Virus record (IMG/VR): IMGVR_UViG_3300044846_002890
Location: 1-41,542 of that record
Origin: a virus
Strand: one strand, 5' to 3'
DNA length: 41,542 nt
Shown: in pieces, positions 8,504 through 16,580 of the stretch
How positions within the stretch are numbered: the first letter of the stretch is position 1
How the letters are laid out: every line of letters begins with the position of its first letter
Notes under the pieces: generated by a model
The model's database searches: none
Seen by the model: the letters and a program-made list of their open reading frames with translations, nothing else
What the model was told of the DNA's origin: nothing
Position numbers and translations under genes: made by a program

Positions 8504-10125
8504 TAACAATAGGATATTCAACAAGAGAACATAACCCAAAATTTATTGAATACTTGAAAAAAAGTTCAGGGAATAAAAAAATTGAGGTGATTGAAAAAAT
8601 TAATAATGGGGAAAAATCCCTTTCTCAAGTTTATAATGAAATACTTGAAGAGTCAAAAACCGACATAGTTGTGTTATGCCATGATGACATTTACTTTGAT
8701 ACAACAAGTTGGTATTACAAATTAAAAACTCATTTTGAAAATACCGATTATGGTATTTTAGGAGTTGCGGGAACAACTGAAATGCCAGCGTCAGGTCAAT
8801 GGTGGGAAACACGAAGAAAAATGATTGGCATTGTAAATCATGAAAGTGGTGGAAAAAAATGGACATCAAAATACTCTGAAGATTTAGGTAAATCAATAGG
8901 AGAAACCGTTATTGTTGACGGTGTTTTTATTGGTTTAAGTAAGTCAAGAATTAAACATAATTTTGATGAAGAGTTTAAAGGTTTTCATTTTTATGATATT
9001 GGTTTTTGTTTTAAAAATCAAATAGAAGGTGTTAAGGTTGGTGTTATTTCAAACATTAGAATTACTCACAAATCTATTGGACAAACCAACGAACAATGGG
9101 AGGAAAATAAAAATTTATTCGCTCAAAAATATAGTGAACATTTACCAGTTAAAATTCCATTCGACCCTAATAAAAAATTAAAAGTTTTATTGTCTTGTAT
9201 TTCATTTAGAAACTTTACGGGTTCAGAATTGTATGTTTTTGAATTAGCCAAGAGTTTAATTAAGTTAAACTGTAGTGTTACCGTATTATCACAAATTGGT
9301 GGTCCAGTAACCGATATGGCAAAGAAACTTGGAATTAAATGTGTTTCATTTGAAAACGCACCAGGTTTTAAACTTGGTGACGGACAATGGGGTATGAATA
9401 CACCTGAAGGATTTAAACCCTCAACCCCAAACGCATTATATAGAATTTCAGATGTGGACTATGACATTATTCATTTCCAACATAAACCTGTCGCTGAAAA
9501 AATACTTAACATGTATCCTGAATTACCTAAAATAAGCGCAATTCACTCAGAAGTTATTTCATTAGAAGACCCTGTTGTTGACCCAACAATTAAAAAATAC
9601 ATTGCAATTCGTCCTGAAATTAAGGAACACATGATTAACAATTTTGACATACCTGAAGAAATGATTGAGGTAATTTATAATCCTGTTGATAATGAAAAGT
9701 TCCAATCTAAAAAAGTATCTGAAGAAAATTATGTTTTGTTTGTTGGTACAATAGATTATTTGAGAAAAGAAACAATCTTAGATTTAATTGAATATACCAG
9801 AGAACTTGGAAAAGAACTTTGGTTAGTTGGTGAAAACAATGGGAATTATTTGGAAAATGTTTTGTTGGAAGACCACGTTAAACATTTCCCATCAACTTGG
9901 AAAATTGAAGACTTTATTTTAAAGTCGTACGAAACCGCAGGAATTCAATTAGGTAGAACAACAATTGAAAGTTGGATGTGTGGAAAATCAAGTTGGATTT
10001 ACAAAGTAGATAAGGGTGGATTTATTTTATCAAAAGAAAAATTTGACCCACCATCTGACATTGAAAAATACCACACTTTAAAAGTTGCTCAACAAATAAA
10101 AGATGAATATTTAAAAATTTTATGA
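8500..10125 (+). CDS. Bifunctional glycosyltransferase: GT-A (GT2-like) fused to GT-B (GT4-like)
   Basis: A 541-residue fusion. Residues 1-225 are a GT2-like GT-A domain: start MITIGYSTREHNP, and CHDDIYFD near residue 65 supplies the metal-binding DxD-type acid cluster. GFHFYDIGFCF and the downstream THKSIGQ match the catalytic half of this GT2 subgroup. Residues about 228-541 are a GT-B domain: KVLLSCISFRNFTGSELYV, IIHFQHKP, a linker IYNPVDNEKF, then VLFVGTIDYLRKE and a TTIESWMCGKSSW donor-site region. Stand-alone versions of both domains occur in the same cassette, so the fusion probably couples two sequential transfers. Four-nt overlaps join it to both neighbours. Donors and acceptor are unknown. 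Confidence 0.82.
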   Translation: MITIGYSTREHNPKFIEYLKKSSGNKKIEVIEKINNGEKSLSQVYNEILEESKTDIVVLCHDDIYFDTTSWYYKLKTHFENTDYGILGVAGTTEMPASGQWWETRRKMIGIVNHESGGKKWTSKYSEDLGKSIGETVIVDGVFIGLSKSRIKHNFDEEFKGFHFYDIGFCFKNQIEGVKVGVISNIRITHKSIGQTNEQWEENKNLFAQKYSEHLPVKIPFDPNKKLKVLLSCISFRNFTGSELYVFELAKSLIKLNCSVTVLSQIGGPVTDMAKKLGIKCVSFENAPGFKLGDGQWGMNTPEGFKPSTPNALYRISDVDYDIIHFQHKPVAEKILNMYPELPKISAIHSEVISLEDPVVDPTIKKYIAIRPEIKEHMINNFDIPEEMIEVIYNPVDNEKFQSKKVSEENYVLFVGTIDYLRKETILDLIEYTRELGKELWLVGENNGNYLENVLLEDHVKHFPSTWKIEDFILKSYETAGIQLGRTTIESWMCGKSSWIYKVDKGGFILSKEKFDPPSDIEKYHTLKVAQQIKDEYLKIL

Positions 10126-11279
10126 TAATAGGTATTATTGGTGGTGATAAAGTAGGACTTTCATTTGGGTTATTGTGTGAAAAAAACGGTTATGAAGTTA
10201 TAATTTACGATGAAAACAAAGATTATGTTTATAACCTTAATCAAAAAATTTGTACAACAAATGAACCAATGATTCAGTCCATGTTATTTGATGTTAAACA
10301 ATTTAGTGCAACAACAAATACGTTAGAAGTTATTAAAAACTCGGACATAATTTTTACTTATGTTAATACACCAATTAATATAGATGGAGATTATGATACA
10401 AGAAAAGTTTTTGAAGTTGTTGCCGATTTTTATAGTGCATCTTCATTAGAAATTCCGTTGTATGAAAAAAAATTTGTAGTTGGTAGTACAACAAATGTTG
10501 GGGACGTATCTCAAATACAAGAAAGGTTAAACATGTTTAATATACAAGTTGCATATAACCCTATAAACTCACCAAACGGTAATATAATATGTGGTATTGA
10601 ATCTTCTGACATTATTTTAATTGGTACCGAATATCAAGAATTAAGTAACGAATTAATTAAAATTTATAACAAAGTTTTAAAAGTTCCTGTTAATGTTTAT
10701 AACATGTCAATTAAAGCTGCAGAATTAACTAAATTGGCAATTAATAGTTTTGTTGCAACTAAAATCACATATGCAAATATGATTGGGGATATTATGTTAA
10801 AATTAGGTCTTCAAAGTGAAATTGATATGGTTTTAACAACAATTGGCGGTGATTCAAGAGTTGGGAAAAAATCATTAAAATATGGGTTCGGATATGGTGG
10901 ACCTTCACTACCTAATGATAATAGAGCATTAGGTTTTTTTACTAAAAATCTTGGAATTGAATCTAACTTACCTCTGTATACTGATATTATCAATAAAGAA
11001 CATTCATCATTTCTTAAGAATTTTTTTATACAACAAAATCCAAATAAAGAAATACCATTTGTTATGGAACATATAACATATAAAAAAGGTACAAATATTT
11101 TAGATGAATCGCAACAATTTCAATTATGTATTGACCTATTAAACGAAGGTTATTATTTAAACGTAATTGAATATGATGAAATATCTAAAAAGTTAAATTC
11201 TTTGAGCGAATCATATAACAACCGACTTAAATTTTTTAAAGTTGGTTCTAACCCTGACGGATATAAAATAAAACTATAA
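10122..11279 (+). CDS. UDP-glucose/GDP-mannose dehydrogenase family protein lacking the catalytic Cys
   Basis: A 385-residue protein. Residues 1-30 form a Rossmann fold (IIGIIGGDKVGLSFG). Family hallmarks follow: EPMI (48-51), YVNTPINIDGDYD (80-92), VVGSTTNVGD (119-128) and the central helix KAAELTKLAINSFVATKI (198-215, with Lys204 and Asn208 kept). The active-site loop reads GFGYGGPSLPND (255-266), where the family has GxGGxCFPKD. The nucleophilic Cys is therefore Ser262, and the following Lys is Asn. In UDP-glucose dehydrogenases that Cys forms the thioester intermediate, so full oxidation to a uronic acid is doubtful. It may reduce or oxidise a different sugar, stop at the aldehyde, or be non-catalytic. 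It sits between glycosyltransferases with a 4-nt overlap upstream. Confidence 0.8.
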   Translation: MIIGIIGGDKVGLSFGLLCEKNGYEVIIYDENKDYVYNLNQKICTTNEPMIQSMLFDVKQFSATTNTLEVIKNSDIIFTYVNTPINIDGDYDTRKVFEVVADFYSASSLEIPLYEKKFVVGSTTNVGDVSQIQERLNMFNIQVAYNPINSPNGNIICGIESSDIILIGTEYQELSNELIKIYNKVLKVPVNVYNMSIKAAELTKLAINSFVATKITYANMIGDIMLKLGLQSEIDMVLTTIGGDSRVGKKSLKYGFGYGGPSLPNDNRALGFFTKNLGIESNLPLYTDIINKEHSSFLKNFFIQQNPNKEIPFVMEHITYKKGTNILDESQQFQLCIDLLNEGYYLNVIEYDEISKKLNSLSESYNNRLKFFKVGSNPDGYKIKL

Positions 11280-11281
11280 AG

Positions 11282-11992
11282 ATGATAATATTAACCACAT
11301 CATATAATTGCGAAAAATTTATTGAAAAATCTTTGTTAAGTATAATGGGTCAAAGATTTAAAGACTTTAAATGTTACATTACTGACGACTTATCTACAGA
11401 CAATACTGTCGATATTATTAAAAAAACAATTCAAGGGGACAACAGATTTATTCTTATTGAGAATAAAAAAAAGATGTTTCAACCAGGTAATTACGACCAA
11501 ATAATCAGAGGTATGGATATTCCTGATGAAGAAATTTGTGTTGAAATTGATGGTGACGATTGGTTACCAAACTCAAGTGTTTTAGGGTTAGTTAGTAAAA
11601 CTTATGAAGATGATAATGTTTGGATGACAAGTGGTTCATTTAAATACAGTAACGGGGCTCAAGGATTTTCAGTACCGCCTGCAAACTTCAATAATATTAG
11701 GAATCAAAATTTTACATTATCTCATATGAGAACTTGGAAATCTTGGTTATGGAAAAAAATTAAAGAAGAAGACCTAAAAGATTCTGAAGGAAATTATTGG
11801 AGTGTTGCGGGAGACCTATCTTTTATGTTTCCAATGTTTGAAATGTCAGGTAAAAATCATTATAAACACATCTCAGAAACAACCTACATTTATAATGAAA
11901 CTAATCCATTGAATGACCATAAAGTCAATATGCCAATGGTCAATTTAATAGTGAATATAATTAGGCGTAAACCAGAATATAAACCCCTATGA
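11282..11992 (+). CDS. Family 2 glycosyltransferase (GT-A)
   Basis: A 236-residue single-domain inverting glycosyltransferase. The N-terminus MIILTTSYNCEKFIEKSLLS and DDLSTDNTVDII are textbook GT2 nucleotide-binding motifs. EIDGDDWL near residue 90 carries the DxD metal-binding site, and WSVAGDLSFMFPMFE near residues 170-185 supplies the likely catalytic acidic region. Length is typical for short GT2 enzymes. No membrane anchor is seen, so it is probably soluble. It ends with a 4-nt overlap onto the GT11 fucosyltransferase gene, implying joint expression and perhaps consecutive steps of one oligosaccharide. The sugar transferred cannot be inferred. Confidence 0.88.
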   Translation: MIILTTSYNCEKFIEKSLLSIMGQRFKDFKCYITDDLSTDNTVDIIKKTIQGDNRFILIENKKKMFQPGNYDQIIRGMDIPDEEICVEIDGDDWLPNSSVLGLVSKTYEDDNVWMTSGSFKYSNGAQGFSVPPANFNNIRNQNFTLSHMRTWKSWLWKKIKEEDLKDSEGNYWSVAGDLSFMFPMFEMSGKNHYKHISETTYIYNETNPLNDHKVNMPMVNLIVNIIRRKPEYKPL

Positions 11993-12798
11993 TTTATTTA
12001 AATTTAAAGGGCGGATTAGGTAATATGATGTTCCAAATTGCCACAACCAAGTCAATTTCATTGTCAAAAAAAACAGATTATTCTTTTCCAAATTTAAATA
12101 ATCACATAAATTATTTGAGTATTGAAAATACATACAATCCAAATGTTAACTATTGTTCTGAATATTTGGAATTACCCTTTTTAAAAGGTGCTAAGACGAC
12201 TCAATCTTTTTTACCTGTTAAAACAATTAATTATCCGTTTCATTTTGAAGATATTACATTACCAATATCAGACATTATAATTGATGGGTTTTTTCAATCA
12301 GAGAAATATTTTAAAAATCATGAAAAAGAAATTTTAGAATTATTTTTACCTGATGAAAAAATTAAAACTTATATTGAAACAAAATATTCTAATTTATTCT
12401 CTGAAAGAACAACATCAATTCATGTAAGGCGAGGAGATTATATTAGAAACAGTAGTTATCACTTTGTTCAAGATATAAATTACTTTAATGATGCAATCAG
12501 TATTGTTGATTCCAACACGGACAAATATCTTATTTTCAGTGATGATATTGAATGGTGTAAAGAAAATTTTAAGGGAGACAAGTTTATTTTTATTGAAAAT
12601 GAAAAAGATTATATTGAGATTTATCTAATGTCAATGTGTTCAAATAATATTACATCGAACTCAAGTTTTTCTTGGTGGGGAGCGTGGTTAAACCAAAATC
12701 AAAACAAAGTGGTAATTGGACCTAAGAATTGGTTTGGTCCGTCTTTACAGTCGTTAAAAACTGACGACATTATACCTAATAATTGGATTAAAATATAA
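11989..12798 (+). CDS. GT11 alpha-1,2-fucosyltransferase
   Basis: A 269-residue enzyme that by family transfers L-fucose from GDP-fucose, usually to galactose in alpha-1,2 linkage. The GT11 signatures are clear: GGLGNMMFQIA (8-18), HVRRGDY (145-151, the GDP-fucose-binding region) and SNSSFSWWGAWL (223-234). The length matches bacterial GT11 enzymes. It is followed 2 nt downstream by a divergent gene with a related HIRL motif, and a GDP-mannose 4,6-dehydratase gene 3.8 kb downstream could supply the donor precursor. Acceptor unknown. This is the best-supported functional call in the glycan cassette apart from the dehydratase. Confidence 0.92.
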   Translation: MIYLNLKGGLGNMMFQIATTKSISLSKKTDYSFPNLNNHINYLSIENTYNPNVNYCSEYLELPFLKGAKTTQSFLPVKTINYPFHFEDITLPISDIIIDGFFQSEKYFKNHEKEILELFLPDEKIKTYIETKYSNLFSERTTSIHVRRGDYIRNSSYHFVQDINYFNDAISIVDSNTDKYLIFSDDIEWCKENFKGDKFIFIENEKDYIEIYLMSMCSNNITSNSSFSWWGAWLNQNQNKVVIGPKNWFGPSLQSLKTDDIIPNNWIKI

Positions 12799-12800
12799 CT

Positions 12801-13547
12801 ATGGAAACACGATTAAATGTTATCGGAGGAGGAATTTTTTCAAAATTTATGAGATTAATTCAGTACACCCAACAAGAAAATTTAATTGTTGAAAACACTT
12901 ATTTAGATGTTATTGATACAATGTTCAACATTAATGAGAATATGATTGATTATTGTATACAACAAGAACAAATGCCAAATGTAGAAATCACAGAGTGCTC
13001 AAATTATGAAACTTTTGATAAAAAAAATAGAATTGAGTCTTCTATCAGGATTATAACATTTAAATCAATGTGTGAAAAAATAATTTTCACAAAAAAATTA
13101 AATGATTTAATTGAATTATATACTCAAAAATTTGTTTTTGATTCCAATACTATTGGTGTTCATATCAGATTATGTGATATGAATATTATGCACGCCGAAA
13201 ATTATGGTAAATATAACTTTGAAAATTTTACAAATAAACTAGATAAAATATTAACACCTGAAAGTAAAATATTTGTCGCGTCTGACAACAATGAATCTTT
13301 AAAAAAATTGGAGTTAATTTACGGTGATAAAATTTTTTTTGTACCTAATATGATTAGGGTAGATAAAGAAGACGACAACTCATATCAATTACAAGTTGAT
13401 AATTTGTCAAACCCTGATTTTTGGATTGAATCTTTTTTAGAGATGATTTTATTATCAAAATGTTCTAAATTAATTTGTAGAACAAGTAATTTATCAAACG
13501 CGTCTTTATGTTTTTCTAAAACAATAGAAGAAGTCATAAGGTTATAA
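12801..13547 (+). CDS. Divergent fucosyltransferase-like (GT-B) protein
   Basis: A 248-residue protein. GVHIRLCDMNIMH near residue 118 resembles the HxRxGD motif of the GT11/GT23/O-fucosyltransferase group, but RxGD has become RLCD. IFVASDNNESLKKLELIYGDKIFF fits the following Rossmann strand-helix unit. LLSKCSKLICRTSNLSNAS near the C-terminus matches the S-x-F/L-S donor-site region where GT11 has SSFSWW. The order of these elements supports a relaxed fucosyltransferase fold. It lies 2 nt after the GT11 gene, so it may be a diverged paralogue. Activity is uncertain because of the altered motif. The gap after it (13548-13586) is T-rich with no clear hairpin. Confidence 0.6.
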   Translation: METRLNVIGGGIFSKFMRLIQYTQQENLIVENTYLDVIDTMFNINENMIDYCIQQEQMPNVEITECSNYETFDKKNRIESSIRIITFKSMCEKIIFTKKLNDLIELYTQKFVFDSNTIGVHIRLCDMNIMHAENYGKYNFENFTNKLDKILTPESKIFVASDNNESLKKLELIYGDKIFFVPNMIRVDKEDDNSYQLQVDNLSNPDFWIESFLEMILLSKCSKLICRTSNLSNASLCFSKTIEEVIRL

Positions 13548-13586
13548 TTCTATTTCTTTAATAATTTTTTTTTGTAAATTTTATTC

Positions 13587-13997
13587 ATGGAAAATATATA
13601 CTCAAAAGTAGACCCTAACAAATTACTCCATGTTATTGTTAGAAAGGAAGATTTAATTAAAGGTAGAATTGAAGTTGTCCCTGAAAATAATTTTATACAA
13701 TGTGCTCTTCTTAATATGGATGAAGGTAAAACATTTAAACCACACAGACATATTTGGAAAGAAAGAACAAGAAATGTTATTGCTCAGGAAAGTTGGATTG
13801 TAATTGCGGGTTCGGTTAAGTGTACGTTCTATGACATTGATGACCAAATTATTGCAGAACCTGTTCTACAACCTGGTGACGCATCATTTACTCTTGAGGG
13901 TGGTCATACATACACCATTTTAGAAAACGATACATTAGTTTATGAATACAAAACTGGCCCATATGAAGGACAATCTTTAGATAAAAAATTTATATAG
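13587..13997 (+). CDS. WbuC-like cupin-fold protein
   Basis: A 136-residue single-domain cupin. HRHIWKERTRN near residue 52 holds the first His pair. ESWIVIAGSVKCTFYDID, LQPGDASFTLEGGHTYTI and EYKTGPYEGQ follow in the order of the beta barrel. The C-terminal KTGPY resembles WbuC-type cupins of O-antigen clusters. The nucleotide-sugar 3,4-ketoisomerases (FdtA type) are another small cupin family of similar size and are an alternative. Metal binding is plausible because several His and Glu remain. It starts after a 39-bp gap and precedes the methyltransferase gene by 3 nt. A sugar-modifying or sugar-sensing role is inferred from context. Confidence 0.7.
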   Translation: MENIYSKVDPNKLLHVIVRKEDLIKGRIEVVPENNFIQCALLNMDEGKTFKPHRHIWKERTRNVIAQESWIVIAGSVKCTFYDIDDQIIAEPVLQPGDASFTLEGGHTYTILENDTLVYEYKTGPYEGQSLDKKFI

Positions 13998-14000
13998 TTT

Positions 14001-14612
14001 ATGCCAAGTTTAAATAGTGTTGAAATTAGTAAATGGTTTGCAGCGAATGGTGATAATACACACAACGTAACATACGATTTAAATGAAGATTCAGTTATAA
14101 TGGATTTTGGTGGATATGCTGGTGTTTGGGCACAACAAATGATTAATAAGTATAATCCAAATGTCTACGTATTAGAACCAGTACCAGAATTCTATAATCA
14201 AATGGTTACAAAGTTTGCCAATAATTCTAAAGTTCGACTAATGAATGTTGGTGTTGGTATTGAAAATAAAGAAGGTATGATTTTTATGTCGGGTGATGCC
14301 ACATCATCAAATATAAGTAGTAATAAATCAATTGATATAAAATTTAATACTGTTGAAACAATATTAAAAAATTGGGGGTTAAGTGAAATTGATTTAGTTC
14401 AAATAAACATTGAAGGGGACGAATATTCACTTTTAGAACACATGTTGGAAACTGGTGATATAAATAAATTTAAAAATATACAAGTACAGTTTCATTTAGG
14501 TGTTGAAAATGATATTATCAGAAGAAATAACATACGTGAAGGATTAATTAAAAATAGATTTGAAATAAATTTTGATTATCCATTTGTTTGGGAATCTTGG
14601 AAAAAAAAATAA
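14001..14612 (+). CDS. FkbM-family SAM-dependent methyltransferase
   Basis: A 203-residue class I methyltransferase. The SAM-binding motif I is IMDFGGYAGVWAQQM near residues 33-47, motif II is VYVLEPVPEFY (acidic residue that would bind the ribose), and a later strand reads DLVQINIEGDEYSLLEH, a hallmark of FkbM enzymes. FkbM methyltransferases O-methylate sugar hydroxyls in polysaccharides and glycoproteins. The size is compact but complete. Flanked by a cupin and a hexapeptide acetyltransferase, it is likely to cap or decorate the same glycan. O-methylated sugars are known in Bacteroidota protein glycans, which fits the inferred host, but the target here is unproven. Confidence 0.85.
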   Translation: MPSLNSVEISKWFAANGDNTHNVTYDLNEDSVIMDFGGYAGVWAQQMINKYNPNVYVLEPVPEFYNQMVTKFANNSKVRLMNVGVGIENKEGMIFMSGDATSSNISSNKSIDIKFNTVETILKNWGLSEIDLVQINIEGDEYSLLEHMLETGDINKFKNIQVQFHLGVENDIIRRNNIREGLIKNRFEINFDYPFVWESWKKK

Positions 14613-14615
14613 GTT

Positions 14616-15152
14616 ATGGTATTAGGAATTGATGTTATTTTAGATAGTGATATTGTAATAAAACAAAATGAATCTACATCTGTTGGAAATCATGTTGCAA
14701 TTGATAAAGGATTCTATTGTACTACTAATCTTACAATTGGAGATTACGTTCATATAGGTCCTTATGTTACAATAATTGGTGGTAAAGAAAGTGATTTCAT
14801 TTCAAAAGGTTTTAATAATATTATGGCTGGGGCTAAAATTATATGCGGCTCCGATAGGTTTGATGATAGCGGATTATTTGGCGCCATGATACCAAAAGAA
14901 TTAAAAGGAACTCAGATTATTAAACCTGTTATTATGGAAGAATTTTCAAACATTGGAACAAATTCGATAGTACTTCCTGGCTCAATACTTAGAAAAGGGG
15001 TTTTATTATCTGCAGGTAGCCTATTGATGGGAGATACAGAAGAATGGGGAGTTTATAAAGGTAACCCAGCAATTTTAGTAAAAAAAATTGACGGAGCTAA
15101 AATAATAGAAAATGCAAAAAAATTAGGATACTGTGGTTATGAACAAAGTTAA
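14616..15152 (+). CDS. Left-handed beta-helix (hexapeptide) acyltransferase
   Basis: A 178-residue protein of hexapeptide-repeat design. Repeats such as VGNHVAIDKGFYC, IGDYVHIGPYVTIIG and IGTNSIVLPGSILRKGVLL build the parallel beta helix. VYKGNPAILVKKI near residue 150 is the characteristic C-terminal turn where acetyl-CoA binds in sugar O- or N-acetyltransferases. The usual catalytic His on the loop after the third coil is not obvious; HIGPYV near residue 49 is a candidate. It probably acetylates a sugar or nucleotide sugar. It overlaps the GT10-like gene by 14 nt. PerB- or FdtC-like N-acetylation of an amino sugar is possible given the nearby aminotransferase homologue. Confidence 0.82.
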   Translation: MVLGIDVILDSDIVIKQNESTSVGNHVAIDKGFYCTTNLTIGDYVHIGPYVTIIGGKESDFISKGFNNIMAGAKIICGSDRFDDSGLFGAMIPKELKGTQIIKPVIMEEFSNIGTNSIVLPGSILRKGVLLSAGSLLMGDTEEWGVYKGNPAILVKKIDGAKIIENAKKLGYCGYEQS

Positions 15153-15936
15153 AGTTAATATGATTGGTGGAGGATTTCAGCATTCAATATCCACAAATGG
15201 TATAACCCCAAAGTATATAGAATGGGTTAAAGGACCCCGTACTGCTCCAACATCAATTTATATTGATGGTGCTATCTTATGTGAAGTAAATCCAACAACA
15301 AAAAACTACGCATGGTTATGTGAATCCAAAACAATAATTAATGAAATATATAAATGGTGTGCAAATAATATAGAAATTTTAAAATCTAGATATATCTCAG
15401 TTTTTACTCACGATGTTGAGTTAGCATCGACATCAGATATTTTTGTTTTAACCCAATGTAGTGGAAAGTCATTTTTAACACACGGAGAGATTTATCCAAA
15501 AAATAAATTAATTTCAATGATTGCCTCAAATAAACGTATGTGTATAGAACATATATATCGACAAAAAGTGATTAAAAAATTTTCAAGTAAATGTGACCAT
15601 TTTGGTGTGGGTTTTAACGAAATTAAAAACAAAGAAGATGGGTTAAAAGATTATTGTTTTTCTTTTGCTTTGGAAAATGCAACATATCCAAATATGTTTA
15701 CAGAAAAAATAACTGATTGTTTTATGACAGGAACAATTCCAATTTATTATGGTATTAAAAATATAAGTGATTATTTTAATCCCGATGGTATAATAACATT
15801 AACAGACGATTTTAAAATTGAAGATTTAAGTTTTGATTTATATGTTTCAAAATTAGATGCGGTCAGAGAAAACCTTAGATTATCTATGGATTTATTATTA
15901 GCTGAGGACTACATTTGTAAAAACTTTTTAATGTAA
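15139..15936 (+). CDS. GT10 alpha-1,3/1,4-fucosyltransferase-like protein
   Basis: I place the start at ATG 15139, giving 265 residues. A GTG two codons upstream (15133) is also possible; both lie inside the preceding gene. The C-terminal half carries the GT10 signature: a SNKRMCIEHIYRQKVIKKF segment with Lys/Arg-rich helix, then CDHFGVG, then FALENATYPNMFTEKITDCF followed by TGTIPIYYG. This matches the family pattern F-x-F-E-N-S-x-x-x-D-Y-x-T-E-K and the P-V-Y-x-G donor loop. GT10 enzymes use GDP-fucose to make alpha-1,3 or alpha-1,4 linkages. The N-terminal acceptor domain is short and divergent. Together with the GT11 gene it implies a multiply fucosylated glycan, or a related GDP-6-deoxyhexose donor. 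Confidence 0.78.
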   Translation: MNKVKVNMIGGGFQHSISTNGITPKYIEWVKGPRTAPTSIYIDGAILCEVNPTTKNYAWLCESKTIINEIYKWCANNIEILKSRYISVFTHDVELASTSDIFVLTQCSGKSFLTHGEIYPKNKLISMIASNKRMCIEHIYRQKVIKKFSSKCDHFGVGFNEIKNKEDGLKDYCFSFALENATYPNMFTEKITDCFMTGTIPIYYGIKNISDYFNPDGIITLTDDFKIEDLSFDLYVSKLDAVRENLRLSMDLLLAEDYICKNFLM

Positions 15937-15977
15937 TATACATTAATATAAACTAAAAGAAATGAAAAAATTAAGTT

Positions 15978-16580
15978 ATGAATTTTAATGTGGTGACGGA
16001 ATTTGAAGAAAAAATTGCCAAGTTTTTTGGTTCTCCTTATGCAATTGCCGTGGATAGTTGTACCCATGGAATTGAATTATGTTTAAGGTATACCAAAGAA
16101 ACAAAAATAAATGTACCGAAAAGAACTTACTTATCAGTTCCATTTTTGGCCGAAAAACTTGGGATTGAGAGAGAATGGAGAGACGAAGAATGGGAAGATT
16201 ATTATACGGTAAATTATAATAATAAAAGGATTATAGATGCCGCGGTTCTTTGGAAAAAAGATAGTTACATATCAAATACATTTATGTGTGTTAGTTTCCA
16301 GTATCAAAAACATTTATCTTTAGGTCGAGGTGGTATAATTTTACTTGATAATGAAAATGACTACATTAACTTAAAGAAAATGTCATATGATGGAAGACTA
16401 CCAAACATACCTTGGAGAGACCAAGACATTGATTGTGTTGGATACCATTATTACATGACACCTGAAACCGCACAAATGGGATTAAATAAATTAGAAAACG
16501 CCATTAATACAAATCCAAGAAAATGGGTAGTAACTGATTGGCCCGACTTAACACAAATGAAAATTTTTAAAAAAATATGA
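15978..16580 (+). CDS. Short DegT/DnrJ/EryC1-type aminotransferase homologue
   Basis: A 200-residue protein, against about 370-390 for full-length DegT sugar aminotransferases. It keeps the PLP-binding core: SCTHGIELCLRY near residue 27 (phosphate-binding loop), IIDAAV with Asp87 (pyridine nitrogen contact) and SFQYQKHLSLGRGGIILL with Lys111 as the Schiff-base lysine. The C-terminal small domain is missing, and the reading frame ends cleanly, overlapping the GMD gene by 4 nt. Joined to GMD, a full enzyme could make GDP-perosamine (PerA reaction), but this short form may work only as a dimer with shared parts, do something else, or be inactive. The 41-bp gap upstream holds no clear hairpin. 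Confidence 0.75.
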   Translation: MNFNVVTEFEEKIAKFFGSPYAIAVDSCTHGIELCLRYTKETKINVPKRTYLSVPFLAEKLGIEREWRDEEWEDYYTVNYNNKRIIDAAVLWKKDSYISNTFMCVSFQYQKHLSLGRGGIILLDNENDYINLKKMSYDGRLPNIPWRDQDIDCVGYHYYMTPETAQMGLNKLENAINTNPRKWVVTDWPDLTQMKIFKKI

